Assembly: GCF_020742175.1 (NCBI RefSeq)
Contig: NZ_DYXM01000101.1
Location: 1 to 6,925, forward strand
Length of the DNA stretch: 6,925 nt
DNA from: Dietzia timorensis
Lineage (GTDB): Bacteria; Actinomycetota; Actinomycetes; Mycobacteriales; Mycobacteriaceae
Direction: 5' to 3'
Within the stretch, counting starts at the first letter, position 1. Each line of letters starts with the position of its first letter. Positions 1-6,076 of the stretch are shown piece by piece. Position numbers and translations under genes: made by a program. Under the pieces are notes generated by a model. It made no database searches. It was not told the DNA's origin and saw only the letters and a program-made list of their open reading frames with translations.

Positions 1-1
1 G

Positions 2-1264
2 CTTGCGGCGCGGCTCAAGCGGGCCGGCGTGCCAACGATCGTCGTCGAGCGCAACGAGCGGGCCGGAGACTCGTGGCGCAAGCGCTACAAGTCCCTCCAC
101 CTGCACGATCCGGTGTGGTACGACCACATGCCGTACCTGCCGTTCCCTGACGACTGGCCGGTGTTCCCGTCCAAGGACAAGGTTGGCGACTGGCTCGAGC
201 ACTACGCCGACATCATGGAACTCAACTACTGGTCCGGCACCGAATGCGTGGGCGCGGAGTTCGATGAGGCCGCTGGGACGTGGAAGGTGCGCGTCAACCG
301 TCGCGGCGAGGACGTCGAGCTGCGGCCGACCCAGCTCGTGTTCGCGCTCGGGGTGTCGGGGTACCCGAACACTCCGTCGTTCCCCGGGGCGGATTCGTTC
401 GCGGGTCAGCAGTGTCACTCCTCGGAGTTCACCGGTGAGGAGGATTACGAGGGAACGCGCGCGGTGGTGATCGGCTCGAACAATTCTGCGCACGACATTT
501 GCGCGACGCTGTGGCAGAAGGGCGCGGACGTGACGATGGTGCAGCGGTCCTCGACGCACATCTCGCGCAGCGAATCGCTCATGGACCTCGGGTTGGGGCC
601 GCTGTATTCCGAGGAGGCGCTGGCGAACGGCGTCACCACCGAAAAGGCGGACATGCTGTTCGCCTCGTGGCCGTATGCGTTGCTGCCGGACGCGCAAAAG
701 CCGGTGTACGACGCGATGGCCGAGCGCGACGCCGAGTTCTACCAGCAGCTACGGGATGTGGGGTTCGATCTCGATTTCGGCGAAGACGGATCGGGTCTGT
801 TCGTGAAGTACCTGCGCCGGGGGTCGGGATACTACATCGACGTCGGGGCGAGCCAGCTGCTCATCGACGGCGAGGTCGCGCTGGCGAGCGGGCAGGTCGA
901 ACGCATCGAGTCCGACGCGGTCGTGTTGGATGATGGGACGCGGCTGCCGGCGGATCTCATCGTGTATGCGACCGGTTATGGCTCGATGAATCAGTGGCTC
1001 ACCGACATCATCTCGCCCGAGGTCGCCGACCGCGTGGGCAAGGTGTGGGGCTTCGGCTCGGACACAAAGCGCGACCCGGGGCCTTGGGAAGGGGAGCTGC
1101 GCAACATGTGGAAGCCGACGAATGTCGAGCAGTTGTGGATCCACGGCGGCAACCTGCACCAGTCGCGGCACTACTCGAAGTATTTGACGCTGCAGCTCAA
1201 GGCTCGGATGGAAGGTATTTCGACGCCGGTGTACGGGTTGCAGGAGGTGCATCACACGGAGTGA
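2..1264 (+). CDS. Flavin-containing monooxygenase (NAD(P)/FAD-dependent oxidoreductase), C-terminal 420 codons; 5' end outside the window
   Basis: The frame is open from base 2 to the TGA at 1262-1264, so the gene enters from upstream; the GTG at 29 is an internal valine. The first FAD-binding glycine motif lies before the window, and its downstream part is visible as AARLKRAGVPTIVVERNERAG, where the Glu after the second beta strand would contact FAD ribose. An FMO-type fingerprint follows, FAGQQCHSSEF (398-430), with Phe where many members have Trp. Then comes a second nucleotide-binding motif, VIGSNNSAHD (from 467), presumably for NADPH, and the ATGY motif (968-979). The C-terminal HGGNLHQSRHYS and YGLQEVHH segments match, from memory, an actinobacterial FMO class of about 600 residues, so some 180 residues should lie upstream. 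The family inserts one oxygen atom from O2 into a substrate using NADPH; no substrate can be read here. The next gene is convergent, so this is the end of its transcription unit. Confidence 0.92.
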   Translation, partial: LAARLKRAGVPTIVVERNERAGDSWRKRYKSLHLHDPVWYDHMPYLPFPDDWPVFPSKDKVGDWLEHYADIMELNYWSGTECVGAEFDEAAGTWKVRVNRRGEDVELRPTQLVFALGVSGYPNTPSFPGADSFAGQQCHSSEFTGEEDYEGTRAVVIGSNNSAHDICATLWQKGADVTMVQRSSTHISRSESLMDLGLGPLYSEEALANGVTTEKADMLFASWPYALLPDAQKPVYDAMAERDAEFYQQLRDVGFDLDFGEDGSGLFVKYLRRGSGYYIDVGASQLLIDGEVALASGQVERIESDAVVLDDGTRLPADLIVYATGYGSMNQWLTDIISPEVADRVGKVWGFGSDTKRDPGPWEGELRNMWKPTNVEQLWIHGGNLHQSRHYSKYLTLQLKARMEGISTPVYGLQEVHHTE

Positions 1265-1805
1265 TTTTCGGCGAAGGTGCGTATTCGCGCAGGGAGGTTG
1301 ATTCGGCCTCGGGCGTGCGCGAAGCGAAAACGACATGTCCGGCCGATTTCACGCAGGCTCGCCTACGTGAAATCGGCCGGGCGCGGTGTTTCGACTGGCG
1401 CCCATCTGTCGTACGAGGAATTAGTCGACTTGGACGAGCGCCAAGCTATGGACGAGGTAACGCCCGGTTGGGGCCGTGGTGTCCCGCGTGAACACGGTAT
1501 TGACTCGATCGCTGGTATCGCTCGGCGGTGATCAGTGCACCTTCCACTGCGGTGGCATTGGAACGGGGAATGACAACGCTGTCGATCCAGAGGAACCCGA
1601 GAAGACTCGTGCGCTTCGGCTCGCGGGTCCCGTGCATAGCAAATGGCCAGGAGGTCAGAACTCCTCGGGGATGAGCTCCGGGCGGGATGCCAGTGGTAAC
1701 TCGAATCGAATCATTGCCCCGCGGAGGGTAGGGGCGCAGGGGGTCGTGCTCCAGAATGGCCCAACGTTGGTGCACAGCGTTGAGGTTGATCATCGCCAGA
1801 AATGA
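1265..1805. other. Long gap between convergent genes, no intact gene recognised
   Basis: Two genes converge on this stretch, so it need not hold promoters for either, yet with the etfD terminator it spans about 600 bases. GC is about 60-65% in lines counted by hand, against about 75% in a counted line of the FMO gene. Open frames exist on both strands (for example 1277-1531 plus, 1446-1793 minus), but none has a good ribosome binding site or a recognisable family. The plus frame at 1277 runs straight through a strong hairpin. Two short stretches read like real protein: GAHLSYEELVDLDERQAMDE on plus (1397-1456), and on minus a 19-residue frame ending ELIPEEF then TGA (1655-1714). They could be remnants of decayed genes or chance. 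Other contents are the 1339-1380 hairpin and a small inverted repeat AGGAG-N7-CTCCT at 1649-1665. Confidence 0.55.
1339..1380. repeat. Strong hairpin: 15-bp perfect inverted repeat downstream of the FMO gene
   Basis: Left arm CCGGCCGATTTCACG (1339-1353) is the exact reverse complement of CGTGAAATCGGCCGG (1366-1380). The 12-base interior can pair further: AGG (1355-1357) with CCT (1362-1364) around a CTCG tetraloop, after one C/A mismatch. It begins 74 bases after the FMO stop codon. Neither side has a clear U-run (plus: GCGCGGTGTTTCG; minus: GTCGTTTTCG), so it could be a U-poor actinobacterial terminator, an RNA-stabilising structure or a protein-binding palindrome. The inverted repeat itself is certain; its role is inferred. 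Confidence 0.7.
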
Positions 1806-1846
1806 GAATCGGCCCGCGATCAGAACATCTGATCGCGGGCCGATTC
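1806..1846 (-). terminator. Rho-independent-like terminator of etfD: 18-bp perfect stem, 5-base loop
   Basis: On the plus strand GAATCGGCCCGCGATCAG (1806-1823) and CTGATCGCGGGCCGATTC (1829-1846) are exact reverse complements separated by AACAT. Reading etfD's direction, the stem opens 17 bases after the TAA stop (1864-1866) and is followed by TCATTTCTGG, a weak T-rich run. Position, perfect stem and short loop make it a good terminator for the minus-strand gene. It may also stop plus-strand transcripts arriving from the FMO side. Confidence 0.85.
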
Positions 1847-1863
1847 ATCGGCGGCGGGCGGGA

Positions 1864-4800
1864 TTACCCGAGCGAGAGCCCGTAGCCGCCAGCCTTCTTG
1901 GCCTTGTTGCCCGAGGACTTCTTCTCGGTGGAAGGCTCTTCGAGCGGAGCCGACTGGGCGGAGCCTTCGGATTCCTCGTTGGCCGAATCCTCGGTGGAAG
2001 CCTCGTCAGCCTGCGTCTCCGCGGTAGGAGCCTCGGTGGCCGACTCTTCTGCCTTGGGGGACTCGGCCTCGGTGGACTCTGCCTCGGCGACCGCTTCGTC
2101 GTCGTCCGATTTCTCGGATTTGGACGAATCGGACGCGCTGGCCGCTGCCGTTGCCGCGGCTCCAGCACCGGCGCCGACCGCGGCTCCGCCGATCTTGATG
2201 CCCGACGACTTCCGTGCGCCCGCGCTCTTGCCTCCGAGCGAGAGTCCGCCACTTCCGGCCTTGGGTGCTCCGCCCGTCTGGGAGGGAGCCTCGGCCTTCG
2301 AAGCTTCCTCGGACGTAGCGGATTCGGTGGACTCACTCGATGTGGACTCGGCCGATTCCTGCTCAGCGCCCGACGCGGCCGGTGCATCCGCCTCGGAAGC
2401 GGAGTTGTCCTCGGTGGTCTCGGACTCCTTCGAGGCGCCCGGTGCCGGCGCGCTCGATGCGCCCGGAGCCTTGGCCTTTCCGCCGAGTGCGAGCCCGCCG
2501 CCGGCCTTCGGGGCGCCGGACTTCGGCGCATCTGCCGCCGGGGTGCCTTCGTCGCCATCGGCCTTCTCGGACTGAGCCGAGTCGACCTTGGACTCCGAAT
2601 CCCCCGTCTCGGAGGCGTCCGCCGGGGTCTCCTTCTTCGCTCCGCCCGGAGCAGGCGCCTTGGAGCCGCCGGGGGCTGCGGCCTTGCCGCCGAGCGCGAG
2701 ACCGCCCGACTTCGGGGCGCCCTTCGACTCGGAAGCCGGGGCCTCGTCCGCCGAGGAATCGTCCTTCTTCGCGCCTCCCGGGGCAGGAGCCTTAGCTCCA
2801 CCCGGAGCTGCGGCCTTGCCGCCAAGGGCGAGTCCGCCACCGGCAGCGGCGCCGGCCGCCGCGCCCGCAGCGGCCTTGCCCGCAGTCGAACCGGACTTGT
2901 CCGTATCGGTTTTGGCTTCGGCGGCTTCCGTAGCCTCGGAGTCCTCGGACTTCGGCTGCTTCTCGGCCTCCATGGGCTTCGCCGCAGCGGCCTTGTCCTC
3001 CTCGGCCTTCTTCTTCTCGTTCTCCGCAGCCTCGAGCTCTGCCTTGGTCGGCACCCCCGGGCCACGGGAGTCGAGCCACTCGACCGCATGGGGGTCGGGA
3101 AGTTCGCCGTCACTCGTGACGGATTCGAGAAGCATCTGCGAGACGTCGACGACCTCGACCTGGCCCTCTTTCTCGGTGCCGTCGGTTTGTGCCGTCGTGC
3201 CGTCGGTGAGCATGACGCGGCAGAACGGGCAGCCCGTCGCGATCTTCTCCGTATCGGTCGACAGTGCCTCGTCGACACGGTCGATGTTGATGCGCTTGCC
3301 GATGGTCTCTTCCATCCACATGCGCGCGCCGCCGGCGCCGCAGCACATCGAGCGTTGCCCGTGGCGGGGCATCTCGCGGAGCTTCGCGCCCGCTCCGTCC
3401 ATGAGCTCGCGCGGGGGCTCGTAGACCTGGTTGTGGCGACCGAGGAAGCAGGGGTCGTGGTAGGTGACGTCCTGGCCCATCGGCGACACCGGCACGAGTC
3501 GCTTCTCCCGTACAAGACGGTTGAGCAGCTGCGTGTGGTGGACCACCTTGTACTTGCCGCCGAACGGCCCGTACTCGTTCTTCAGCGCGTTGAGGCAATG
3601 CGGGCAGGTGACGACGACCTTGCGGTCGGGCTCCGCGACACCGTCGAACGCGTCGTTGATGGTCTCGATGTTCTGCTGCGCGAGCATCTGGAACAGGAAC
3701 TCGTTGCCCGCGCGACGGGCGGAGTCGCCGGTACAGGTTTCGCCCTGGCCGAGCACCGCGTAGGACACGCCGGCCGTGTGCAGCAGCGTGGCGACAGACT
3801 GCGTCGTCTTCTTCGCGCGATCCTCGAAGGCGCCGGCACAGCCGACCCAGAACAGGTACTCGGTGTCGCCGAGGTCCTCGACATCCTGGCCGATGACCGG
3901 CACGTCGAAGTCGAGTGCCTTGGTCCAGTCAAGGCGAGCGCTCTGGTTCTGGCCCCACGGGTTGCCCTTGTTCTCGAGGTTCTTGAACAGGCCCGCGAGC
4001 TCGGACGGGAAGTCCGACTCCAGGAGCACCTGGTAGCGGCGCATGTCGACGATGTGGTCGACGTGCTCGATATCGACCGGGCACTGCTCGACGCACGCGC
4101 CGCAGTTGGTGCAGGCCCACAGCGCCTCGGGGTCGATAATTCCGGAAGCGGCGACGTCACCCTCGATGGTTTCGCCGACGAGGGGACGCTGAGCCTCGAT
4201 ACGCGCGGCCTCGGGGATCGCGGAGAGTTTCGCCTCGTCCGGGTTGCCCTCGGAGTCGACGAGGCCGACCTCTTCGCCCATCTCCTGCTTGCCGCCGGCG
4301 AGCAGGTACGGCGCCTTCGCGTAGCCGTGGTCGCGCAGCGACATGATGAGCAGCTTCGGCGACAGCGGCTTGGCCGTGTTCCACGCCGGGCACTGCGACT
4401 GGCAGCGGCCACACTCGGTACAGGTGGTGAAGTCGAGCCAGCCCTTCCACGAGAAGTCCTCGATCGCGCCGACACCGAGCTGCGGCTCCGGAGCGTCCTC
4501 CTCCTCGGACATCTCCTCGACCTTTTCCATGGTGAGGGCTTCGCCGTTCTGCGTCATCGGCTTGACGGCGCCGAGCGCCGTGCCGCCCTTGGGATCGCGC
4601 TTCGTATAGATGTTGAAGAACGCGGAGAAGCGGTGCCAGGCGACGCCCCAGGTGATGTTGCGGCCGACGATGTACAGCCACACCATGCCCGAGAGCAGCT
4701 TGATGAGCGCGAAGATCGAGACCATCAGCTCGTTGGCCGGGAGGATCTGCGACAGCGGACCGGTGACGAAGTCCGTGGCCCAGTGGAAGTGGTCACCCTC

Positions 4801-5349
4801 GGCGGCCTGCAGCGAGAGCTTGCCCGCCTTGACGAACACCATGCCCAGGCCCTCGAGGAGGACGACTGCCTCGACGAAGTACGCCGCGCGCATGTCCGAA
4901 CCGGTGAAGCGCGAGATGCCCGAGCCGCGGTTCGGGTTGTTCTTCTGGCGAATGCCGATGAGGACGAGGATGCCGACCACGGTGCCGAGACCGAGGAGCT
5001 CGTCGATGAAGTGGTAGATCGCCAGGTTGGACAACCACGGCCAGCCCGCGTGCGGGTTGAACGTCTGGATGTAGGCCTCGAACCAGACGATCGCGCCGAG
5101 AAGGAAGCCGATCATCACCATCCAGTGGAAGATGCCCACCGAACGGATCCTGATCATGCGCGTATGCGCGATGAATTCCTTGATCAACGTGGCGAGGCGC
5201 GGGAAGAAGGGCAGCCAACGGTTATAGCCGTCCTTCTGGCCAAGCCGAATGGTGTTGACCATTCGGAACGCACCGCTAAGGAAGGACCACCAACAGAACA
5301 AACTGACGATGGCCCCGATAGTGCCGAGGGTGATAGTCACCGGTGACAT
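1864..5349 (-). CDS. etfD: EtfD-type membrane iron-sulfur oxidoreductase (Rv0338c family; ETF to quinone electron transfer)
   Basis: The 1161-residue product starts at ATG 5349-5347 (MSPVTITLGT), 11 bases after GAAAGG; a frame opening at 5538 adds 63 basic, membrane-unlike residues and no good start context. Domains: a NarI-like membrane part with about five helices (roughly 5-30, 73-97, 107-133, 157-175, 208-232) and candidate heme histidines 75, 113, 187, 189 and 239; a ferredoxin-type pair CTECGRCQSQCP (C310, C313, C316, C320) and CTNCGACVEQCP (C413, C416, C419, C423); and two CCG-type cysteine domains, C504/C539/C582/C585 and C634/C669-C670/C707/C710. The first CCG domain reads CT instead of CC. 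From about residue 770 to the end runs a low-complexity Ala/Gly/Ser/Glu/Lys tail with repeated GGLALGGKA units. By family knowledge EtfD reoxidises ETF during fatty-acid beta-oxidation and reduces menaquinone; the mycobacterial protein is about 880 residues, so this tail is long. The etfBA genes are not in the window. Confidence 0.93.
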   Translation of the reverse strand: MSPVTITLGTIGAIVSLFCWWSFLSGAFRMVNTIRLGQKDGYNRWLPFFPRLATLIKEFIAHTRMIRIRSVGIFHWMVMIGFLLGAIVWFEAYIQTFNPHAGWPWLSNLAIYHFIDELLGLGTVVGILVLIGIRQKNNPNRGSGISRFTGSDMRAAYFVEAVVLLEGLGMVFVKAGKLSLQAAEGDHFHWATDFVTGPLSQILPANELMVSIFALIKLLSGMVWLYIVGRNITWGVAWHRFSAFFNIYTKRDPKGGTALGAVKPMTQNGEALTMEKVEEMSEEEDAPEPQLGVGAIEDFSWKGWLDFTTCTECGRCQSQCPAWNTAKPLSPKLLIMSLRDHGYAKAPYLLAGGKQEMGEEVGLVDSEGNPDEAKLSAIPEAARIEAQRPLVGETIEGDVAASGIIDPEALWACTNCGACVEQCPVDIEHVDHIVDMRRYQVLLESDFPSELAGLFKNLENKGNPWGQNQSARLDWTKALDFDVPVIGQDVEDLGDTEYLFWVGCAGAFEDRAKKTTQSVATLLHTAGVSYAVLGQGETCTGDSARRAGNEFLFQMLAQQNIETINDAFDGVAEPDRKVVVTCPHCLNALKNEYGPFGGKYKVVHHTQLLNRLVREKRLVPVSPMGQDVTYHDPCFLGRHNQVYEPPRELMDGAGAKLREMPRHGQRSMCCGAGGARMWMEETIGKRINIDRVDEALSTDTEKIATGCPFCRVMLTDGTTAQTDGTEKEGQVEVVDVSQMLLESVTSDGELPDPHAVEWLDSRGPGVPTKAELEAAENEKKKAEEDKAAAAKPMEAEKQPKSEDSEATEAAEAKTDTDKSGSTAGKAAAGAAAGAAAGGGLALGGKAAAPGGAKAPAPGGAKKDDSSADEAPASESKGAPKSGGLALGGKAAAPGGSKAPAPGGAKKETPADASETGDSESKVDSAQSEKADGDEGTPAADAPKSGAPKAGGGLALGGKAKAPGASSAPAPGASKESETTEDNSASEADAPAASGAEQESAESTSSESTESATSEEASKAEAPSQTGGAPKAGSGGLSLGGKSAGARKSSGIKIGGAAVGAGAGAAATAAASASDSSKSEKSDDDEAVAEAESTEAESPKAEESATEAPTAETQADEASTEDSANEESEGSAQSAPLEEPSTEKKSSGNKAKKAGGYGLSLG
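1867..2838 (-). repeat. Repeated GGLALGGKA modules in the EtfD C-terminal tail
   Basis: The tail carries GGLALGGKA three times (residues 838-846, 882-890, 951-959; bases 2812-2838, 2680-2706, 2473-2499), a variant GGLSLGGKS (1034-1042; bases 2224-2250), and ends with GYGLSLG at the very C terminus (bases 1867-1887). The first three are followed by a Pro/Ala/Gly/Lys stretch of the type APAPGGAKK or its variant. Linkers of growing length (about 35, 60 and 74 residues) are rich in Ser, Glu, Asp and Ala. This gives alternating short basic-hydrophobic modules and acidic disordered spacers. Similar short glycine-leucine repeats are, from memory, found in other actinobacterial members of the family, but I cannot check that here. 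The function is unknown. Confidence 0.85.
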
Positions 5350-5360
5350 AAGGGCAGCGG

Positions 5361-5366
5361 CCTTTC
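5361..5366 (-). promoter_or_regulatory. Ribosome binding site of etfD, supports the start at 5349
   Basis: On the minus strand GAAAGG lies 11 bases before the ATG at 5349-5347. The spacing is a little long but usable. It favours this start over the longer open frame from GTG 5538, and the first residues after this ATG go straight into a membrane helix. Confidence 0.65.
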
Positions 5367-5521
5367 GTAGCTCTCTCGGCGCGGCCGCCGGGGATTCCCG
5401 GTGGCGAAGAGGTTTGGGCTTCGCCGCGATACCTGAGTGGTACCTATGGCAATTTCCAAGCCTTCTCCGCCGTGGACCCCCTAGTGGGCAGGACGGCCCC
5501 GCGCAGAATTGTCTTTCTTTA

Positions 5522-5534
5522 CCGTAGGTTACGG
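5522..5534. promoter_or_regulatory. Candidate operator CCGTA-N3-TACGG upstream of etfD
   Basis: CCGTAGGTTACGG is an inverted repeat with exact 5-base arms and a 3-base centre, 172 bases upstream of the etfD ATG. On the minus strand it reads CCGTAACCTACGG, continuing TAAAGA, so it could overlap a -10 element. Its size and symmetry suit a dimeric regulator such as a TetR-family repressor. The regulator is not known and not in the window. Confidence 0.4.
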
Positions 5535-5623
5535 GCACCGAAATTTATAACTCATCGGTAGGGTATCCATACTTTGAGCAGGACTTACGGCCAACCGGGG
5601 GTGAGGGGTGCCACACAGGGGGA

Positions 5624-5667
5624 ATCGGCCGATCCCGGGCGGCTTGTGGGGCGAGATTCGGCCGAAT
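5624..5667. promoter_or_regulatory. Twin palindromes ATCGGCCGAT and ATTCGGCCGAAT
   Basis: ATCGGCCGAT (5624-5633) is a perfect 10-base palindrome and ATTCGGCCGAAT (5656-5667) a perfect 12-base palindrome, sharing the TCGGCCGA core. Their centres lie 33 bases apart, close to three helical turns, so two dimers could bind the same face. They sit 74-117 bases before the ATG at 5741. Because the cores are self-complementary they could also fold together as an RNA stem. The palindromes are seen; the operator role is inferred. Confidence 0.4.
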
Positions 5668-5728
5668 TAGTTGAGGATATTCTCATGATTCCCGCGATGA
5701 TTTCGCGCTTGCCGTCGTTGTTCTCAAC

Positions 5729-5734
5729 TACTCT
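5729..5734 (+). promoter_or_regulatory. Candidate -10 element (TACTCT) for a leaderless transcript of the thiamine-binding protein gene
   Basis: TACTCT fits the TANNNT -10 pattern of mycobacterial-type promoters and ends 7 bases before the A of the ATG at 5741, the usual distance to a transcription start. There is no Shine-Dalgarno sequence in front of this ATG (CTCTGGGCCC), which fits a leaderless mRNA. A -35 element at ideal spacing is not evident; TTGCCG at 5709-5714 is too close. Confidence 0.4.
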
Positions 5735-5740
5735 GGGCCC

Positions 5741-6076
5741 ATGCTGTTCGCGTTCTCCATCGCCCCCGCCACCGCGCCCGATCCGGACGGCTCGATGAGC
5801 GCCGCCGTCGCCGAGGCCATCCGCGTCGTGCGCGCCTCCGGCCTGCCTCACGAGACCACCTCGATGTTCACCACCATCGAAGGCGAATGGGACGAGGCGA
5901 TGGCTGTGATCAAGGCCGCCACGGACGCAGTGCTCGCCGTGTCTCCGCGGGTCTCGCTCGTCCTCAAGGCCGACCTGCGCCCCGGCCACACAGGCGAGCT
6001 CACCGGCAAGGTCGAGCGGGTGGACGCCCGCCTCGAGTCCTCGGCGCAGGGCTCGGCGAGGGACACCGATGGATAA
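5741..6076 (+). CDS. MTH1187/YkoF-like thiamine-binding family protein
   Basis: The product is 111 residues. It begins MLFAFSIAPA, the hallmark first beta strand of this family, and contains the diagnostic FTTIEGEWDEAMAVIKAA (43-60) and SPRVSLVLKADLRPG (68-82). The family (formerly DUF77/UPF0045) has a ferredoxin-like fold, is usually about 100 residues, forms multimers, and some members bind thiamine or a related small molecule; it has no known catalytic activity. The last 15 residues are a Ser/Asp-rich tail beyond the core. The start is set by the conserved N terminus, since no ribosome binding site is visible. The stop TAA (6074-6076) lies inside the SDR gene, so the two are probably co-transcribed. 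No thiamine biosynthesis gene or TPP riboswitch is seen nearby, so a link to thiamine rests on the family name only. Confidence 0.9.
   Translation: MLFAFSIAPATAPDPDGSMSAAVAEAIRVVRASGLPHETTSMFTTIEGEWDEAMAVIKAATDAVLAVSPRVSLVLKADLRPGHTGELTGKVERVDARLESSAQGSARDTDG
6058..6062 (+). promoter_or_regulatory. Ribosome binding site of the SDR gene inside the upstream gene
   Basis: GAGGG at 6058-6062 lies 6 bases before the ATG at 6069, within the last codons of the upstream gene. With the 8-base overlap ATGGATAA (start of one, stop of the other), it supports translation of the SDR coupled to its neighbour. Confidence 0.7.

Larger units (their letters stand above)
5350..5740. promoter_or_regulatory. Divergent control region between etfD and the thiamine-binding protein gene
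   Basis: These 391 bases separate two divergent starts and hold no credible gene. The etfD side has an inverted repeat GGCGAAG-N9-CTTCGCC (5403-5425) in the presumed leader, a smaller one CCGGG-N4-CCCGG (5388-5401), and the palindrome CCGTA-N3-TACGG (5522-5534). An AT-rich patch (5541-5575) holds TATAAA on the minus strand and GTAT-CC-ATAC (5563-5572), and is the likeliest promoter zone. The plus side has two TCGGCCGA-centred palindromes (5624-5667). No classical -35/-10 pair for etfD is convincing, so the promoter position is not fixed. Confidence 0.6.

Noticed and set aside
749..1336. 195-codon minus-strand open frame over the FMO gene
   Set aside because: Arg/His/Pro-rich shadow of the FMO coding sequence, which has clear FMO motifs on the plus strand.
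1277..1531. 84-codon plus-strand open frame after the FMO gene
   Set aside because: Starts at a GTG without a spaced ribosome binding site, and its first third is the 15-bp hairpin read as protein. Only the short 1397-1456 part looks protein-like.
1446..1793. 115-codon minus-strand open frame in the convergent gap
   Set aside because: No recognisable family and no good ribosome binding site. If transcribed it would have to start downstream of the etfD terminator.
1756..5346. A 1196-codon open frame on the plus strand covering almost all of etfD
   Set aside because: Its codons are the exact reverse complements of etfD codons (same phase), so stops could arise only from TTA, CTA or TCA codons, which are rare in high-GC genes. 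The product is a composition artefact rich in Arg, Leu and Gly, while the minus strand has unmistakable iron-sulfur motifs.
5350..5538. N-terminal extension of EtfD starting at GTG 5538
   Set aside because: It adds 63 basic, Pro/Arg-rich residues before the first membrane helix, runs through palindromes, and the ATG at 5349 has a ribosome binding site.
5668..5691. Possible DtxR/IdeR iron box near TTAGTTGAGGATATTCTCA
   Set aside because: Only scattered matches to the TTAGGTTAGNCTAACCTAA-type consensus, and the halves are not symmetric enough.
5350..5740. TPP riboswitch upstream of the thiamine-binding protein gene
   Set aside because: I could not find the conserved CUGAGA and partner elements in order on the plus strand, and the gene appears leaderless.
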